Source of the DNA: an uncultured Pseudomonadota bacterium
GTDB taxonomy: Bacteria > Pseudomonadota > Alphaproteobacteria > Rs-D84
Direction of reading: 5' to 3'
Assembly: GCA_947307295.1 (NCBI GenBank)
Contig: CAMZIQ010000001.1
Location: 1-40,967 of the forward strand
Length of the DNA stretch: 40,967 nucleotides
This document shows positions 18,391 through 26,620 of the stretch, piece after piece; position 1 is the first letter of the stretch; every line of letters begins with the position of its first letter. The position numbers were made by a program, and so were the translations under genes. The notes beneath the pieces are model-generated. The model was given only the letters and a program-made list of their open reading frames with translations, searched no databases and was not told the origin of the DNA.

Positions 18391-18420
18391 TTGCATGTAT
18401 GCACATGGTCATACATGCAA
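18391..18420. repeat. Inverted repeat upstream of the giant gene
   Basis: Perfect 11-bp arms ttgcatgtatg (18391-18401) and catacatgcaa (18410-18420) around 8 nt, 48-77 bases before the giant gene's ATG. No T run follows in the minus direction, so an operator or leader structure is as likely as a terminator. Confidence 0.5.
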
Positions 18421-18512
18421 AAAACTTAATCAAAAAATATTCTTTTAATACCTTTTCTTCTCTCATAAAAAGTCCGCATTTTATATAGCCACAAACACCG
18501 TATTCGCAAAGA

Positions 18513-18740
18513 TTATTTTTTTCTTTTTTTGTTTGATGTTTTGGTCGCTGGTGCCTTTTTATATTCTTGGTACAACAATGCGCAACATACGTAAACAACC
18601 AGCGCAGATATTGCCGTGAACACGCCAGCAATCAAATCACCACCTGCAAAATACAAAAATAATATTAAACCGAACACTAACATTACTGTATATGCGATGT
18701 TAGCAGCCAATACTTTTCCCAGTTTTTCAAAGAAATTCAT
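18513..18740 (-). CDS. Small membrane protein, 75 aa
   Basis: Two hydrophobic helices (about 9-31 and 36-56) and a Lys/Arg/Thr-rich tail ending NKKRKK, suggesting an inner-membrane hairpin protein with a cytoplasmic tail. The ATG at 18740 is chosen over an earlier one at 18806 because a perfect aggagg lies 7 bases before it. Unknown family. It lies between the giant surface gene and the bactofilin-like gene, all on the minus strand. Confidence 0.7.
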   Translation of the reverse strand: MNFFEKLGKVLAANIAYTVMLVFGLILFLYFAGGDLIAGVFTAISALVVYVCCALLYQEYKKAPATKTSNKKRKK

Positions 18741-18810
18741 AGTTTTCCTCCTTTGTTTTTCTTTTTCTTCATTTTGATTATAGAACATTACACAAAAAAT
18801 ATACAAGCAA

Positions 18811-18838
18811 AAAAAGTCGCCGAAATCGGCGACTTTTT
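18811..18838 (-). terminator. Rho-independent terminator
   Basis: aaaaagtcgccga and tcggcgacttttt form a 13-bp stem with a 2-nt loop, followed by a T run on the minus strand. It ends the bactofilin-like gene upstream. Confidence 0.85.
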
Positions 18839-18859
18839 TAAATTTTTTTCAAACAAATA

Positions 18860-19573
18860 TTATAATACTATTTGCCCATTAATTTTAGCACCTTGGGGTA
18901 AAGGTCCAAAAGAAGATTGACGATTAACATATATGTTGCCATTTACTGTAAATGGTCCGCAAAAATATAATCTGTCTACGTTGCGGATAAACAAATGTCC
19001 ATTGATTTTTGTTCCGCATGGCAATGTATATCTGCGCATATTTTGAATAATCAAATTGCCATTAATTTTTACACCATTCGCTAACATAGGGGTGGCTGGT
19101 TGAACATCAACAACTACATCACCCAACATAGTTTGGCGTGGCAATTCATTCGCACTTAAAGAAGTTTCTTTGATAACTTCTGGTCTTTTTACACCGACTG
19201 TTCTTATTTTCGGTGTGATATTTGTTCTTTTATCAGCCTTTAACGGCAAAGTCGTATTGAATGTACGCTTAACAACTTTGCGATTATCTTTTTTTGTATC
19301 TGCAACCATAACAACATTATTGTCACGCTTTGCAATATTTACCTCTGAACATCTACGGCAACGCATAAAATCAGCAATCAAAGAAGAAAACAAAACAATT
19401 ATCACAACTAACAAAGTTAAATTAATCATGCCGATAACATCTATGTTTTTTAACCATCTCCAAATCGCACAACAAACACGCCAAGGAAAAGTAATTATCC
19501 TTTTTAATTTATGTTTAAATGTTTCTTTGCGCGCAGTACGCGTGGCATTATTCATCTTTTGCGATTTATTCAT
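18860..19573 (-). CDS. Membrane-anchored protein with bactofilin-like repeats, 237 aa
   Basis: A basic N-terminus (residues 1-45) is followed by one transmembrane helix (about 47-68), a polar linker with many Lys, Arg and Thr, and a C-terminal part (about 165-237) built of short repeats: VKINGNLIIQN, TKINGHLFIRN, FTVNGNIYVN, AKINGQIVL. The spacing of about 22-25 residues and the repeated I/V-N-G-x-(L/I) pattern resemble the right-handed beta-helix of bactofilins, but the domain is shorter than the roughly 100 residues of typical ones. Assignment is an inference. Good ribosome binding site (aaagga). Confidence 0.65.
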   Translation of the reverse strand: MNKSQKMNNATRTARKETFKHKLKRIITFPWRVCCAIWRWLKNIDVIGMINLTLLVVIIVLFSSLIADFMRCRRCSEVNIAKRDNNVVMVADTKKDNRKVVKRTFNTTLPLKADKRTNITPKIRTVGVKRPEVIKETSLSANELPRQTMLGDVVVDVQPATPMLANGVKINGNLIIQNMRRYTLPCGTKINGHLFIRNVDRLYFCGPFTVNGNIYVNRQSSFGPLPQGAKINGQIVL

Positions 19574-19637
19574 AAGAAATCCTTTTAACTTTATATACCT
19601 ATGATAGACAAGCCAAAAGCTTTGTCAAGCAATTTAT

Positions 19638-19674
19638 AAAAAAACAATCCTGTCAAAAATTTATTGACAGGATT
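19638..19674 (-). terminator. Rho-independent terminator
   Basis: Minus-strand hairpin aatcctgtcaa/ttgacaggatt (arms 19646-19656 and 19664-19674) followed by a 7-base T run. It ends the 511-residue surface-protein gene. Confidence 0.85.
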
Positions 19675-19681
19675 TCAAAGA

Positions 19682-21217
19682 TTATTCATAAATCGGGCTG
19701 TGTATCGTGTATTCTTTATCGCCAACCATTACGTGCCATGTTCTTTCTGTATCTGAATACATCGGCTTTGCCCCCTGGTCTATTGATGTCATATCTGCAT
19801 ACCATTTTGTTCCATTGATATCGACCACCAACGAAGGTCTATCGCCCTTATCACGATGCAAGTACACAACATCGCCGTCAACATGTAATATCACACCGCA
19901 ATCATCTTCAGAACGTGCACCCGCTGGTGATTTCAATTTACCAGAACATTCGTTCTTACCCTGATCAGACGACTTCAAAGCTTCATAACTACCGCCAGAA
20001 CAATAACTGTCTTTCGGACATACTGCACAGGCATCCGAATCGCCAGAATTAGCAGGCAAGTATGTTCCAGCCGGACATTCAACAGACTTTTTAACACAGC
20101 GCAACGCACCTTCGACTTCACGTTCTTCATAGCCTGCTTCACATTCCATATGGTCTATGTTGCAAACACTCTTATCAGCTTCTGCGACAACACAAACCGA
20201 TTCGCTGCCAAAATAACGTTTACATGTCACTTCTGCATTTGCGTATTCAGCCGTTCCATGCCCATAAGTATAAGCATTAACATTCGCGCACGATTCGGTT
20301 GATTGTACATAACATTCTTTATTTGAACCTGCTGGTACACCTTCGGCTGTTATATAACCATCAGGACATTCTTTGGAACCGTAATCCGATTCGGTGTATG
20401 TGTGATTCCTAAACCCAGGACAATAAGAATCTTTTGGACATACCGCGCAATCAGCACCATCCGATGAATTCTTCAAGTAAGAGCCTGCACCACAAGAATA
20501 TGTCTTTGGAGTCCACACAGCTGTACACGTCACATTCGATGTCTTCCATTTCCATTTTCCATCTACAATTCCATCTGTTTCATGAGTTGTTCCGCCACTT
20601 ACCATAGCCGTAGTACCAGTCACACAATGCCACCCATCAAAATTATAACCAACTAATTGACAGCTGGCATCGCCGATTGGATGCCCATAAGTTTCATCAT
20701 ATTCAACCATAGCTGTATTAGCGCCAGTTTCACCTATCCATGTACCAGTCACAGCCTGATTTACCAACGCTTTACCACAATTATATGATATGTTCGTACC
20801 ATTAGCCAAATACGCAGCATACACAGTCAAATCCCCAGTCCGTTTCCAAGGGGTCGCTTGCGCATCAGGAAAGTTTGCTACTGATTGGCCCGATTCGGTA
20901 TTAAAACCAACAAATGTATAACCTTCCCGCGGAACAATAGCATCCAAAGCCGCCGCCGGAACAGTATAATTTTCATCATAAGTCGCAGTATCCGTATAAG
21001 CCGTACCAGTAATAGTGGCATGTTCCCCACTGTCATAAGTGACGGTGTATTCATTTGCTTTCCAAACAGCTTTTAATTGGACGGATGCGCCGTCTTCGTA
21101 AGTATGCAAAGTTTCATAATTACACAGCGCAGCCGTCCCTGCCGGAATATCCACAGCAAAGGCAGGTAGCGTAAGCATCGCCACCACTAATTCTAATAAA
21201 AACAGTCGCCTAAACAT
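19682..21217 (-). CDS. Secreted InlB-repeat / Cys-rich protein, 511 aa
   Basis: Signal peptide with cleavage after Ala-Phe-Ala (about residue 21). Two InlB B-repeat-like units follow (about 57-136 and 141-236), then a Cys-rich region (about 240-445) with repeated CAVCPKDSYC motifs, 10 residues each, in the spacing of TNFR/GCC2-type modules. The last 65 residues contain no Cys and read like a compact beta domain. It has the same building blocks as the giant protein at 11408-18343 but lacks the Cys-Trp-Cys module. Surface location and adhesive role are inferred. The start has gagga 12 bases upstream. Confidence 0.85.
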   Translation of the reverse strand: MFRRLFLLELVVAMLTLPAFAVDIPAGTAALCNYETLHTYEDGASVQLKAVWKANEYTVTYDSGEHATITGTAYTDTATYDENYTVPAAALDAIVPREGYTFVGFNTESGQSVANFPDAQATPWKRTGDLTVYAAYLANGTNISYNCGKALVNQAVTGTWIGETGANTAMVEYDETYGHPIGDASCQLVGYNFDGWHCVTGTTAMVSGGTTHETDGIVDGKWKWKTSNVTCTAVWTPKTYSCGAGSYLKNSSDGADCAVCPKDSYCPGFRNHTYTESDYGSKECPDGYITAEGVPAGSNKECYVQSTESCANVNAYTYGHGTAEYANAEVTCKRYFGSESVCVVAEADKSVCNIDHMECEAGYEEREVEGALRCVKKSVECPAGTYLPANSGDSDACAVCPKDSYCSGGSYEALKSSDQGKNECSGKLKSPAGARSEDDCGVILHVDGDVVYLHRDKGDRPSLVVDINGTKWYADMTSIDQGAKPMYSDTERTWHVMVGDKEYTIHSPIYE

Positions 21218-21334
21218 GCGGATTTTTTCCTCTTTCCTTTCTTTTGCTACAAAGGCATTTTTCCCAGTTTTCTGCCGTTTTCACGTCCCCCTTCCGATCC
21301 AACAAAAACCGAAAATCCACCTTTGTATGCTTGA

Positions 21335-21364
21335 ATTTTAGAAAAAATCGCTTCATAGGGTCAA
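21335..21364 (-). promoter_or_regulatory. Putative promoter of the 511-residue surface protein
   Basis: Minus strand: TTGACC (21359-21364), 18 bp, TAAAAT (21335-21340). A second TTGACA lies at 21374-21379 with a weaker -10 (TATGAA). The leader would be about 110 nt. Confidence 0.4.
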
Positions 21365-21562
21365 GGGTTTTTGTGTCAATACAAAGCAAAAAAATTATCA
21401 TAAAAAAAACAAAAATAAAATCGCGCTAAAGCCCCGAAATACTGGAAAACATGCCTAAAACTAAACATCAATTTTTACCCCAAATCAAGTAGTTTTTTGT
21501 ATATACGTAATGTCTATACAAAACAAAAAAATTTTTCAAAAAAAACGACCCAAAAAAACCAT

Positions 21563-21591
21563 TTGCAATCGCACTTTTTTTAGAGTAAAAT
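21563..21591 (+). promoter_or_regulatory. Promoter of tRNA-Arg
   Basis: TTGCAA (21563-21568), 17 bp, TAAAAT (21586-21591), 12 bp before the tRNA. Confidence 0.55.
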
Positions 21592-21603
21592 TACGCCACG
21601 TAA

Positions 21604-21680
21604 GCGCCCATGGCTCAATTGGATAGAGCAACAGATTTCTAATCTGTGGGTTGCAGGTTCGAGTCCTGCTGGGCGCGCCA
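21604..21680 (+). tRNA. tRNA-Arg (anticodon TCT)
   Basis: Complete cloverleaf: acceptor GCGCCCA/TGGGCGC, D arm, anticodon stem ACAGA/TCTGT around TTTCTAA (anticodon TCT), T arm GCAGG-TTCGAGT-CCTGC, discriminator G and encoded CCA (21678-21680). It reads AGA codons (and AGG by wobble). A hairpin terminator follows. Its 3' end is duplicated 181 bp downstream. Confidence 0.97.
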
Positions 21681-21895
21681 GAAATTAAAAACACGGCTTT
21701 TATGCCGTATTTTTTGTTTGTCGCCAAAGGACGAGAACCGACCAAAGTTGCGAAGCAACGATAGGTTCGACAACAAGTAGATTTGGCAAACACAGTGCAG
21801 CCAAATCGTCACGGTTGCCCCACAGACACAAAGTGTCGAGGGAGTCCTGCTGGGCGCGCCAGAAATTAAAAACACGGCTTTTATGCCGTATTTTT
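21661..21895. repeat. 54-bp perfect direct repeat of the tRNA-Arg 3' end
   Basis: Bases 21661-21714 recur unchanged at 21842-21895. The unit holds the last 20 bases of the tRNA (part of the T arm, acceptor, CCA) plus the terminator hairpin acggc/gccgt with its T run. The 127 bp in between are rich in small hairpins: gttgc-gaa-gcaac (21748-21760), atttggc/gccaaat (21781-21787 with 21800-21806) and gacac-aaa-gtgtc (21825-21837). A second, shorter match (aggttcgacaacaa at 21763 and 21933) continues the parallel beyond the second copy. This looks like an att-type or tandem duplication left by an element at the tRNA. Confidence 0.85.
21693..21715 (+). terminator. Terminator of tRNA-Arg
   Basis: ACGGC/GCCGT stem with a 6-nt loop followed by a T run. 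A second copy lies at 21874-21895. Confidence 0.6.
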
Positions 21896-22007
21896 AATTT
21901 ATCACTCTTTCATCAGCACAAGAACTTGCAACAGGTTCGACAACAAAATATATTTGGCGAATATATTATACTAAACTATAAATTTGTCTTTATTAAAATA
22001 TCTTTAC

Positions 22008-22013
22008 TTTATA
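22008..22013 (+). promoter_or_regulatory. Putative -10 box of the pyrophosphatase-like gene
   Basis: A perfect TATAAT 41 bp before the ATG; no good -35 (best candidates are TTGTCT at 20 bp or TCTTTA at 17 bp). Confidence 0.35.
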
Positions 22014-22054
22014 ATGAAAGTTTCTATAATACCCCCATAAAAAAGGAGAATAAA

Positions 22055-22476
<422 letters not shown>

Positions 22477-23688
22477 TTATTTCACATTTACTTTCAAGAA
22501 AACTTTTTTACCACGTTGAACCATGATTGATTCTTTTGGTTGAACAACATAATCTTTATCAGTGATTTTTTCACCTTCGATTTGAATTCCGCCTTGTTCA
22601 ACCATACGGCGTGCTTCGGATTTAGAATCAAATAATTTGATTGCCACCAAGAAATCGATAATCCCCATAGGCTCTTTCATTTCCAAATCAAAACTCGGCA
22701 CATTATCAGAATTTCCACCACCAAACAAGGCATTAGCAGCTTCTTCTGCGGTCTTGGCAGCTTCCACACCGTGCGCGATGGCGGTTGCTTCGAATGCCAA
22801 ACGTTTTTTAACAGCGTTTAATTCTGCGCCTTGTTTTTTGGATAATTCTGCAATTTCTTCCAAAGAAATTTCCGTAAATATTTTCAGCATTTTTTCAACC
22901 AAATCATCCGGAGTATTACGGAAATATTGATAATATTCATAAGGGGTCGTTTTATCTTCGTTTACCCAAACTGCATTACCAGCAGATTTTCCGATTTTGT
23001 TCCCATTAGAATCTGTCAACAAAGCCGTAGACAAAACATACGCTTCTTTGCCACATTTTTTACGAATTAATTCAATACCCATAACTGCATTACCCCATTG
23101 GTCAGCACCACAAAGTTGTAATATACAATTATGTTCTTTGTACAAAGTTAAAAAATCTACCGCTTGGAAAGTCATATAGTTAAATTCCAAAAACGTCATA
23201 CCGTTTTCAAGACGCTTTTTAACACTTTCCATAGACAACATACGCGGAATTGTAAAATCAAGCCCATATTGAGCCAAAAAGTCTAAATGTGAATACCCGC
23301 GCATCCAATCATAATTATCCACAATTATAGCGTCGCTTTGACCGTCACCAAATTTCAAAAATTTAGAATAAGATTTTTTTAAACCCGCAACATTTTTTGC
23401 CAAAACTTCTTCTGTCATCATTGGACGACCAGTATCACGTCCACTTGGGTCGCCTATTCTACCAGTTGCACCACCCACCAGCATAATTGGTCTGTGTCCA
23501 TATTTTTGAAGCCATCTCATCATCATAACAGGAACCAGATGTCCAACATGCAAAGAATCAGCAGTCGGGTCAGAACCTAGATACACGGATATTTTTCCGT
23601 TATTCAACAAATCTCTGACTGCGTCCATATTAGAACTTTGATTTATAAATCCACGTGCCTCTAATTCTTCAAACAATGTATTTGGCAT
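22477..23688 (-). CDS. tyrS: Tyrosyl-tRNA synthetase
   Basis: Class I aminoacyl-tRNA synthetase that charges tRNA-Tyr. The HIGH motif appears as HVGH (47-50) and the KMSKS motif as KIGKS (231-235). The Tyr-binding region is recognisable, including LQLCGADQWGNAVMGIELI (190-208). The C-terminal 60 residues form an S4-type RNA-binding domain (DSKSEARRMVEQGGIQIEG). At 403 residues its length is normal. The start has aaagga upstream. Confidence 0.97.
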   Translation of the reverse strand: MPNTLFEELEARGFINQSSNMDAVRDLLNNGKISVYLGSDPTADSLHVGHLVPVMMMRWLQKYGHRPIMLVGGATGRIGDPSGRDTGRPMMTEEVLAKNVAGLKKSYSKFLKFGDGQSDAIIVDNYDWMRGYSHLDFLAQYGLDFTIPRMLSMESVKKRLENGMTFLEFNYMTFQAVDFLTLYKEHNCILQLCGADQWGNAVMGIELIRKKCGKEAYVLSTALLTDSNGNKIGKSAGNAVWVNEDKTTPYEYYQYFRNTPDDLVEKMLKIFTEISLEEIAELSKKQGAELNAVKKRLAFEATAIAHGVEAAKTAEEAANALFGGGNSDNVPSFDLEMKEPMGIIDFLVAIKLFDSKSEARRMVEQGGIQIEGEKITDKDYVVQPKESIMVQRGKKVFLKVNVK

Positions 23689-23734
23689 ATCTTTTTCCTT
23701 TGTTATTATCTATCCAGATTATATTTTATCACTT

Positions 23735-23896
23735 TTATCGAGATTGCAATAAATATTCATGAAATTTTTGTTCTAATTCACGCTTATACTTTTGTGTAAG
23801 TATAACCTTTATCTTGCGAACTTTTCTGCCCCAAACATAATATTCTGTTTCCAGCACAGTCATATTTTTAGAAATTTTAATAATTTTGGCAGGCAT
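23735..23896 (-). CDS. Small basic hypothetical protein, 53 aa
   Basis: Starts MPAKIIKISKN and is rich in Lys, Tyr and Arg; no membrane segment or known motif. I chose the ATG at 23896 because aaagga lies 11 bases upstream; a longer frame begins 30 bases earlier. It is the last of three small minus-strand genes (23735-24597). Could be a DNA- or RNA-binding protein, but this is not shown. Confidence 0.5.
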   Translation of the reverse strand: MPAKIIKISKNMTVLETEYYVWGRKVRKIKVILTQKYKRELEQKFHEYLLQSR

Positions 23897-23938
23897 ATAA
23901 ACTTCTTTCCTTTTATATACTACCAAAATATCACAAAT

Positions 23939-23967
23939 CTAAACAAAAATAAACTATTTTTGTTTAG
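23939..23967 (-). terminator. Possible AT-rich terminator
   Basis: Perfect 13-bp inverted repeat ctaaacaaaaata/tatttttgtttag with a 3-nt loop, overlapping the end of the 50-residue gene. The stem is weak (AT-rich) and followed by only a short T-rich stretch. Confidence 0.35.
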
Positions 23968-24106
23968 GCTTGTATAAATTTGCAACAGACAAATTTAATC
24001 TTCTTTGGTGTCCTGATACACAATCAAAATACATGATATGAGTACCTGTTTTTGATGTATTATAACGAATACGAGACCGTTTCACCAAAGTCACATCATT
24101 TTTCAT
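23954..24106 (-). CDS. Small basic hypothetical protein, 50 aa
   Basis: Starts MKNDVTLVKRSRIRYNTSKT and carries one Cys and several Arg/Lys. The ATG at 24106 has a perfect aaggagg 7 bases upstream, the strongest evidence that it is real. It begins 29 bp after the stop of the 153-residue gene, so both may be co-transcribed. Not recognised. Confidence 0.6.
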   Translation of the reverse strand: MKNDVTLVKRSRIRYNTSKTGTHIMYFDCVSGHQRRLNLSVANLYKPKQK

Positions 24107-24135
24107 TATTTTTCCTCCTTTTGTTTTTTTAGTTA

Positions 24136-24597
24136 TCAATTTCTTTGTTCGCCTTTTGCAACGATGTTTTGCAAATTACGCCACGCAGAAAAAGAGAAAC
24201 CGATATTACGCTTTTTACATTCGTGAATCAACATAATTTTAAAAATAAATCTGTCTAATTTATGCTCGTCACATAAACCAGGTATTTCTTCAATATAAGA
24301 TTTGCAAGCCGCTTTATCAGGCACAGCCATTATCAAATTCAAAAATAAATTGCCACGATATAAATAAGCACAATCTTTAATTTCCAAAGATTTGTCTTTA
24401 AAAGATATTAAATTACGCCCTACTTTTAAACTGTTCGTGAAATGACCGCTTGGCAAAGTAATCGTTTTGGTGGTTCTTTGCTTTACTTTAAATGTAATAT
24501 CACCTAATCCGACATTATACTTTTTCCAACGCGATTCAATTTTCACAAAATGAACGCCTTCATCTTTTGTTATATCTTTAATTTTATATATTTCCAT
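24136..24597 (-). CDS. Hypothetical protein, 153 aa
   Basis: A soluble, basic protein with four Cys in its second half and no signal peptide or known motif. I prefer the ATG at 24597 (MEIYKIKDITKDEG); the longer frame from 24660 would translate through a perfect 12-bp inverted repeat (24622-24657). No good ribosome binding site precedes either start, so the start is uncertain. Confidence 0.55.
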   Translation of the reverse strand: MEIYKIKDITKDEGVHFVKIESRWKKYNVGLGDITFKVKQRTTKTITLPSGHFTNSLKVGRNLISFKDKSLEIKDCAYLYRGNLFLNLIMAVPDKAACKSYIEEIPGLCDEHKLDRFIFKIMLIHECKKRNIGFSFSAWRNLQNIVAKGEQRN

Positions 24598-24621
24598 ATT
24601 GGCACCGTTTTCAATAACGAA

Positions 24622-24657
24622 TTTCGGGATTGCAAAATTATTTCCGCAATCCCGAAA
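24622..24657 (-). terminator. Hairpin between tsf and the 153-residue gene
   Basis: Perfect 12-bp arms tttcgggattgc and gcaatcccgaaa with a 12-nt loop. It could end tsf transcription, though no strong T run follows, or act as a leader structure of the next gene. Confidence 0.45.
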
Positions 24658-24700
24658 CATACATTTTTACCAGAGCTTTTAGCTAATGCCAGCCCTGATA

Positions 24701-25570
24701 TTATCCCAACATTTTGGCGACTTCATCAGCCAAATTGTCTTCACGTTTTTGGATGCCTTCGCCCAAAACGTAATATGCATATCCAGCCAATTTACCACCG
24801 TGTTCTGCGATTACTTCTTTTACTGTCTTGGATGGGTCCATAACAAATGGTTGTTCTTCCAAAACGGATTCTGCATACCATTTTTTAATACGACCTTCGA
24901 CCATCTTTTCAACAATGTTTTCAGGTTTGCCGGCTGTAGCACCAGATTCAATGAAAACTTTCTTTTCACGTTCAACTGCCTTTGGATCAACATCAGCAAT
25001 CGTCATGAATTCAGGTTTATTAGCAGCAATGTGCATTGCGATTTTATTGCCAATTTCATCAATACGTGCATCATCACCATTAATAGCGACAGTCACACCA
25101 ATTTGTCCCATACCTGGAACCAAAGCGTTGTGAACATAAGTATAAATATGGTCACCATTAACCTTAGCAATACGGCGCAAGCTCATATTTTCACCAATAG
25201 TAGCGATTGTTGCAGCAATATCATCTTTGACAGCATTCAATGTAGCATCAAAGTCACCAGACAATTCCAATGCTTTGTTCGCAACATCAGCAACTAATTT
25301 TTGGAATTTGTCGTTTTTCGCAACAAAGTCTGTTTCTGCGTTCAATTCAACAACACAGCCCATATTGTCACATTTAACAACAGTCACCAAACCAGATGCA
25401 GCAATACGACCAGCTTTTGAAGCAGCCTTTACAATACCTTTTTGGCGTAACCAGTCAGCAGCGGCTTCGATATCGCCATTGTTTTCAACCAATGCTTTTT
25501 TGCAATCCATCATACCTGCGGAAGTTTTTTCACGCAATTCTTGAACTAATTTAGCTGTTACTTCTGCCAT
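24701..25570 (-). CDS. tsf: Elongation factor Ts
   Basis: Guanine-nucleotide exchange factor for EF-Tu. The N-terminal UBA-like domain is clear (AKLVQELREKTSAGMMDCKK), followed by the conserved ETDFVAKND motif that contacts EF-Tu, and a complete dimerisation region. At 289 residues it is of normal length. It follows rpsB after 26 bp, the classical rpsB-tsf operon, but pyrH and frr are not next. Confidence 0.97.
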   Translation of the reverse strand: MAEVTAKLVQELREKTSAGMMDCKKALVENNGDIEAAADWLRQKGIVKAASKAGRIAASGLVTVVKCDNMGCVVELNAETDFVAKNDKFQKLVADVANKALELSGDFDATLNAVKDDIAATIATIGENMSLRRIAKVNGDHIYTYVHNALVPGMGQIGVTVAINGDDARIDEIGNKIAMHIAANKPEFMTIADVDPKAVEREKKVFIESGATAGKPENIVEKMVEGRIKKWYAESVLEEQPFVMDPSKTVKEVIAEHGGKLAGYAYYVLGEGIQKREDNLADEVAKMLG

Positions 25571-25596
25571 TTGTATTTCCTTTCTTTATGTGGTTA

Positions 25597-26448
25597 TTAT
25601 TTGTCGGCTTTGTCTGCCAATTTGCTACGACGAACTTCGCGAGCCCCAGAAGTTTTTGATTTTTGTTTTGCTTCTTTAACTTTTAAATCTTCTTCGTATT
25701 CTTCTGCAGCCGCTTCTGCGTTATCGCTAGCTTCTTTTTTACCAGCAGCGCCACCCAATCTTTTTTCAATACCAGACAAAATAGCATCTACGAACAAATC
25801 GCAATACAATTGAGTTGCGCGTGAAGCGTCATCATTTCCTGGAACTGGGTAATCAACCAATTCTGGATTAGCATTTGTATCGCAGATAGCAATTGTTGGA
25901 ATATCCAAATTTCTTGCTTCGTGAACAGCGTTCAATTCGCGTGGCACATCAATAACAATCATTGCCTGAGGCACACCGTGCATTTCCAAAATACCACCGA
26001 AAATATCACGCAATTTAGCAACTTCTTTGGTCATAACACCGACTTCTTTTTTGGTTAATCCCAATTTGTCAGCATTAGCGATATCATTTTCCATTTTTTT
26101 CAAACGACGAATACTCTGCGAAACAGTAGTCCAGTTAGTCAACATACCGCCCAACCAGCGATTGTTAACATAGAATTGTCCGCAACGTTCTGCAGCATCT
26201 TTGACAATATCTTTTGCTTGGTGTTTAGTAGCAACGAACAAGATTTTTCCACCTGCTGCTGCGATAGCTTCCAAAGCAACCAAAGAGCGATGCAACAAAG
26301 GTGCAGTTTTGTTCAAATTGATAATGTGAATTTTATCTTTAACGCCATAAACGTATGGTGTCATCAATGGATTCCAGCGACGAGTATGGTGTCCGAAATG
26401 AACACCTGCTTCCATTAATTGTTTCATAGTAAAAGTTGGCAATGCCAT
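25597..26448 (-). CDS. rpsB: 30S ribosomal protein S2
   Basis: Small-subunit ribosomal protein. The N-terminus MALPTFTMKQLMEAGVHFGH is typical, followed by HHTRRWNPLM and the conserved NNRWLGGMLTNW. I use the ATG at 26448, preceded by aaagga; a frame extending to 26547 would add 33 residues that do not belong to the family. At 283 residues it carries an extra Lys/Glu/Ala-rich tail of about 50 residues compared with E. coli. First gene of rpsB-tsf. Confidence 0.97.
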   Translation of the reverse strand: MALPTFTMKQLMEAGVHFGHHTRRWNPLMTPYVYGVKDKIHIINLNKTAPLLHRSLVALEAIAAAGGKILFVATKHQAKDIVKDAAERCGQFYVNNRWLGGMLTNWTTVSQSIRRLKKMENDIANADKLGLTKKEVGVMTKEVAKLRDIFGGILEMHGVPQAMIVIDVPRELNAVHEARNLDIPTIAICDTNANPELVDYPVPGNDDASRATQLYCDLFVDAILSGIEKRLGGAAGKKEASDNAEAAAEEYEEDLKVKEAKQKSKTSGAREVRRSKLADKADK

Positions 26449-26561
26449 GATTTTATCCTTTTTTCTGTTGTTATCCTCGGTCATCGGGTGTAAAAAACCA
26501 AAACGCGTTTGGACAGAAATTATACCCAATGCCTGTGTTCTTCGCATTAATGCGTGCCGCC

Positions 26562-26590
26562 ATAATAAAACAATTTTATCGAAAAATCAA
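26562..26590 (-). promoter_or_regulatory. Promoter of rpsB-tsf
   Basis: Minus strand: TTGATT (26585-26590), 17 bp, TATTAT (26562-26567). The leader is about 105 nt and holds a perfect 12-bp palindrome cgcattaatgcg (26543-26554). Confidence 0.5.
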
Positions 26591-26620
26591 GTAAATTATA
26601 ATAAAATTCTTAAAAAATCA

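Larger units (their letters stand above)
21218..21603. other. Intergenic region before tRNA-Arg
   Basis: About 386 bp with no convincing gene. It holds the leader and promoter of the 511-residue gene to the left and the tRNA-Arg promoter to the right. A 63-codon minus-strand frame (21210-21401) overlaps the start of the 511-residue gene and lacks a ribosome binding site. Confidence 0.6.

Noticed and set aside
21842..21861. Second tRNA gene
   Set aside because: Only the last 20 bases of tRNA-Arg are present; no D or anticodon arm.
21536..21875. Minus-strand frames across tRNA-Arg that encode a plausible-looking 78-85 residue protein
   Set aside because: They are the reverse complement of the tRNA and its repeated 3' end, a well-known source of false genes; no ribosome binding site.
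25597..26547. rpsB with a 33-residue N-terminal extension
   Set aside because: The extension is not part of S2, and the ATG at 26448 has a good ribosome binding site.
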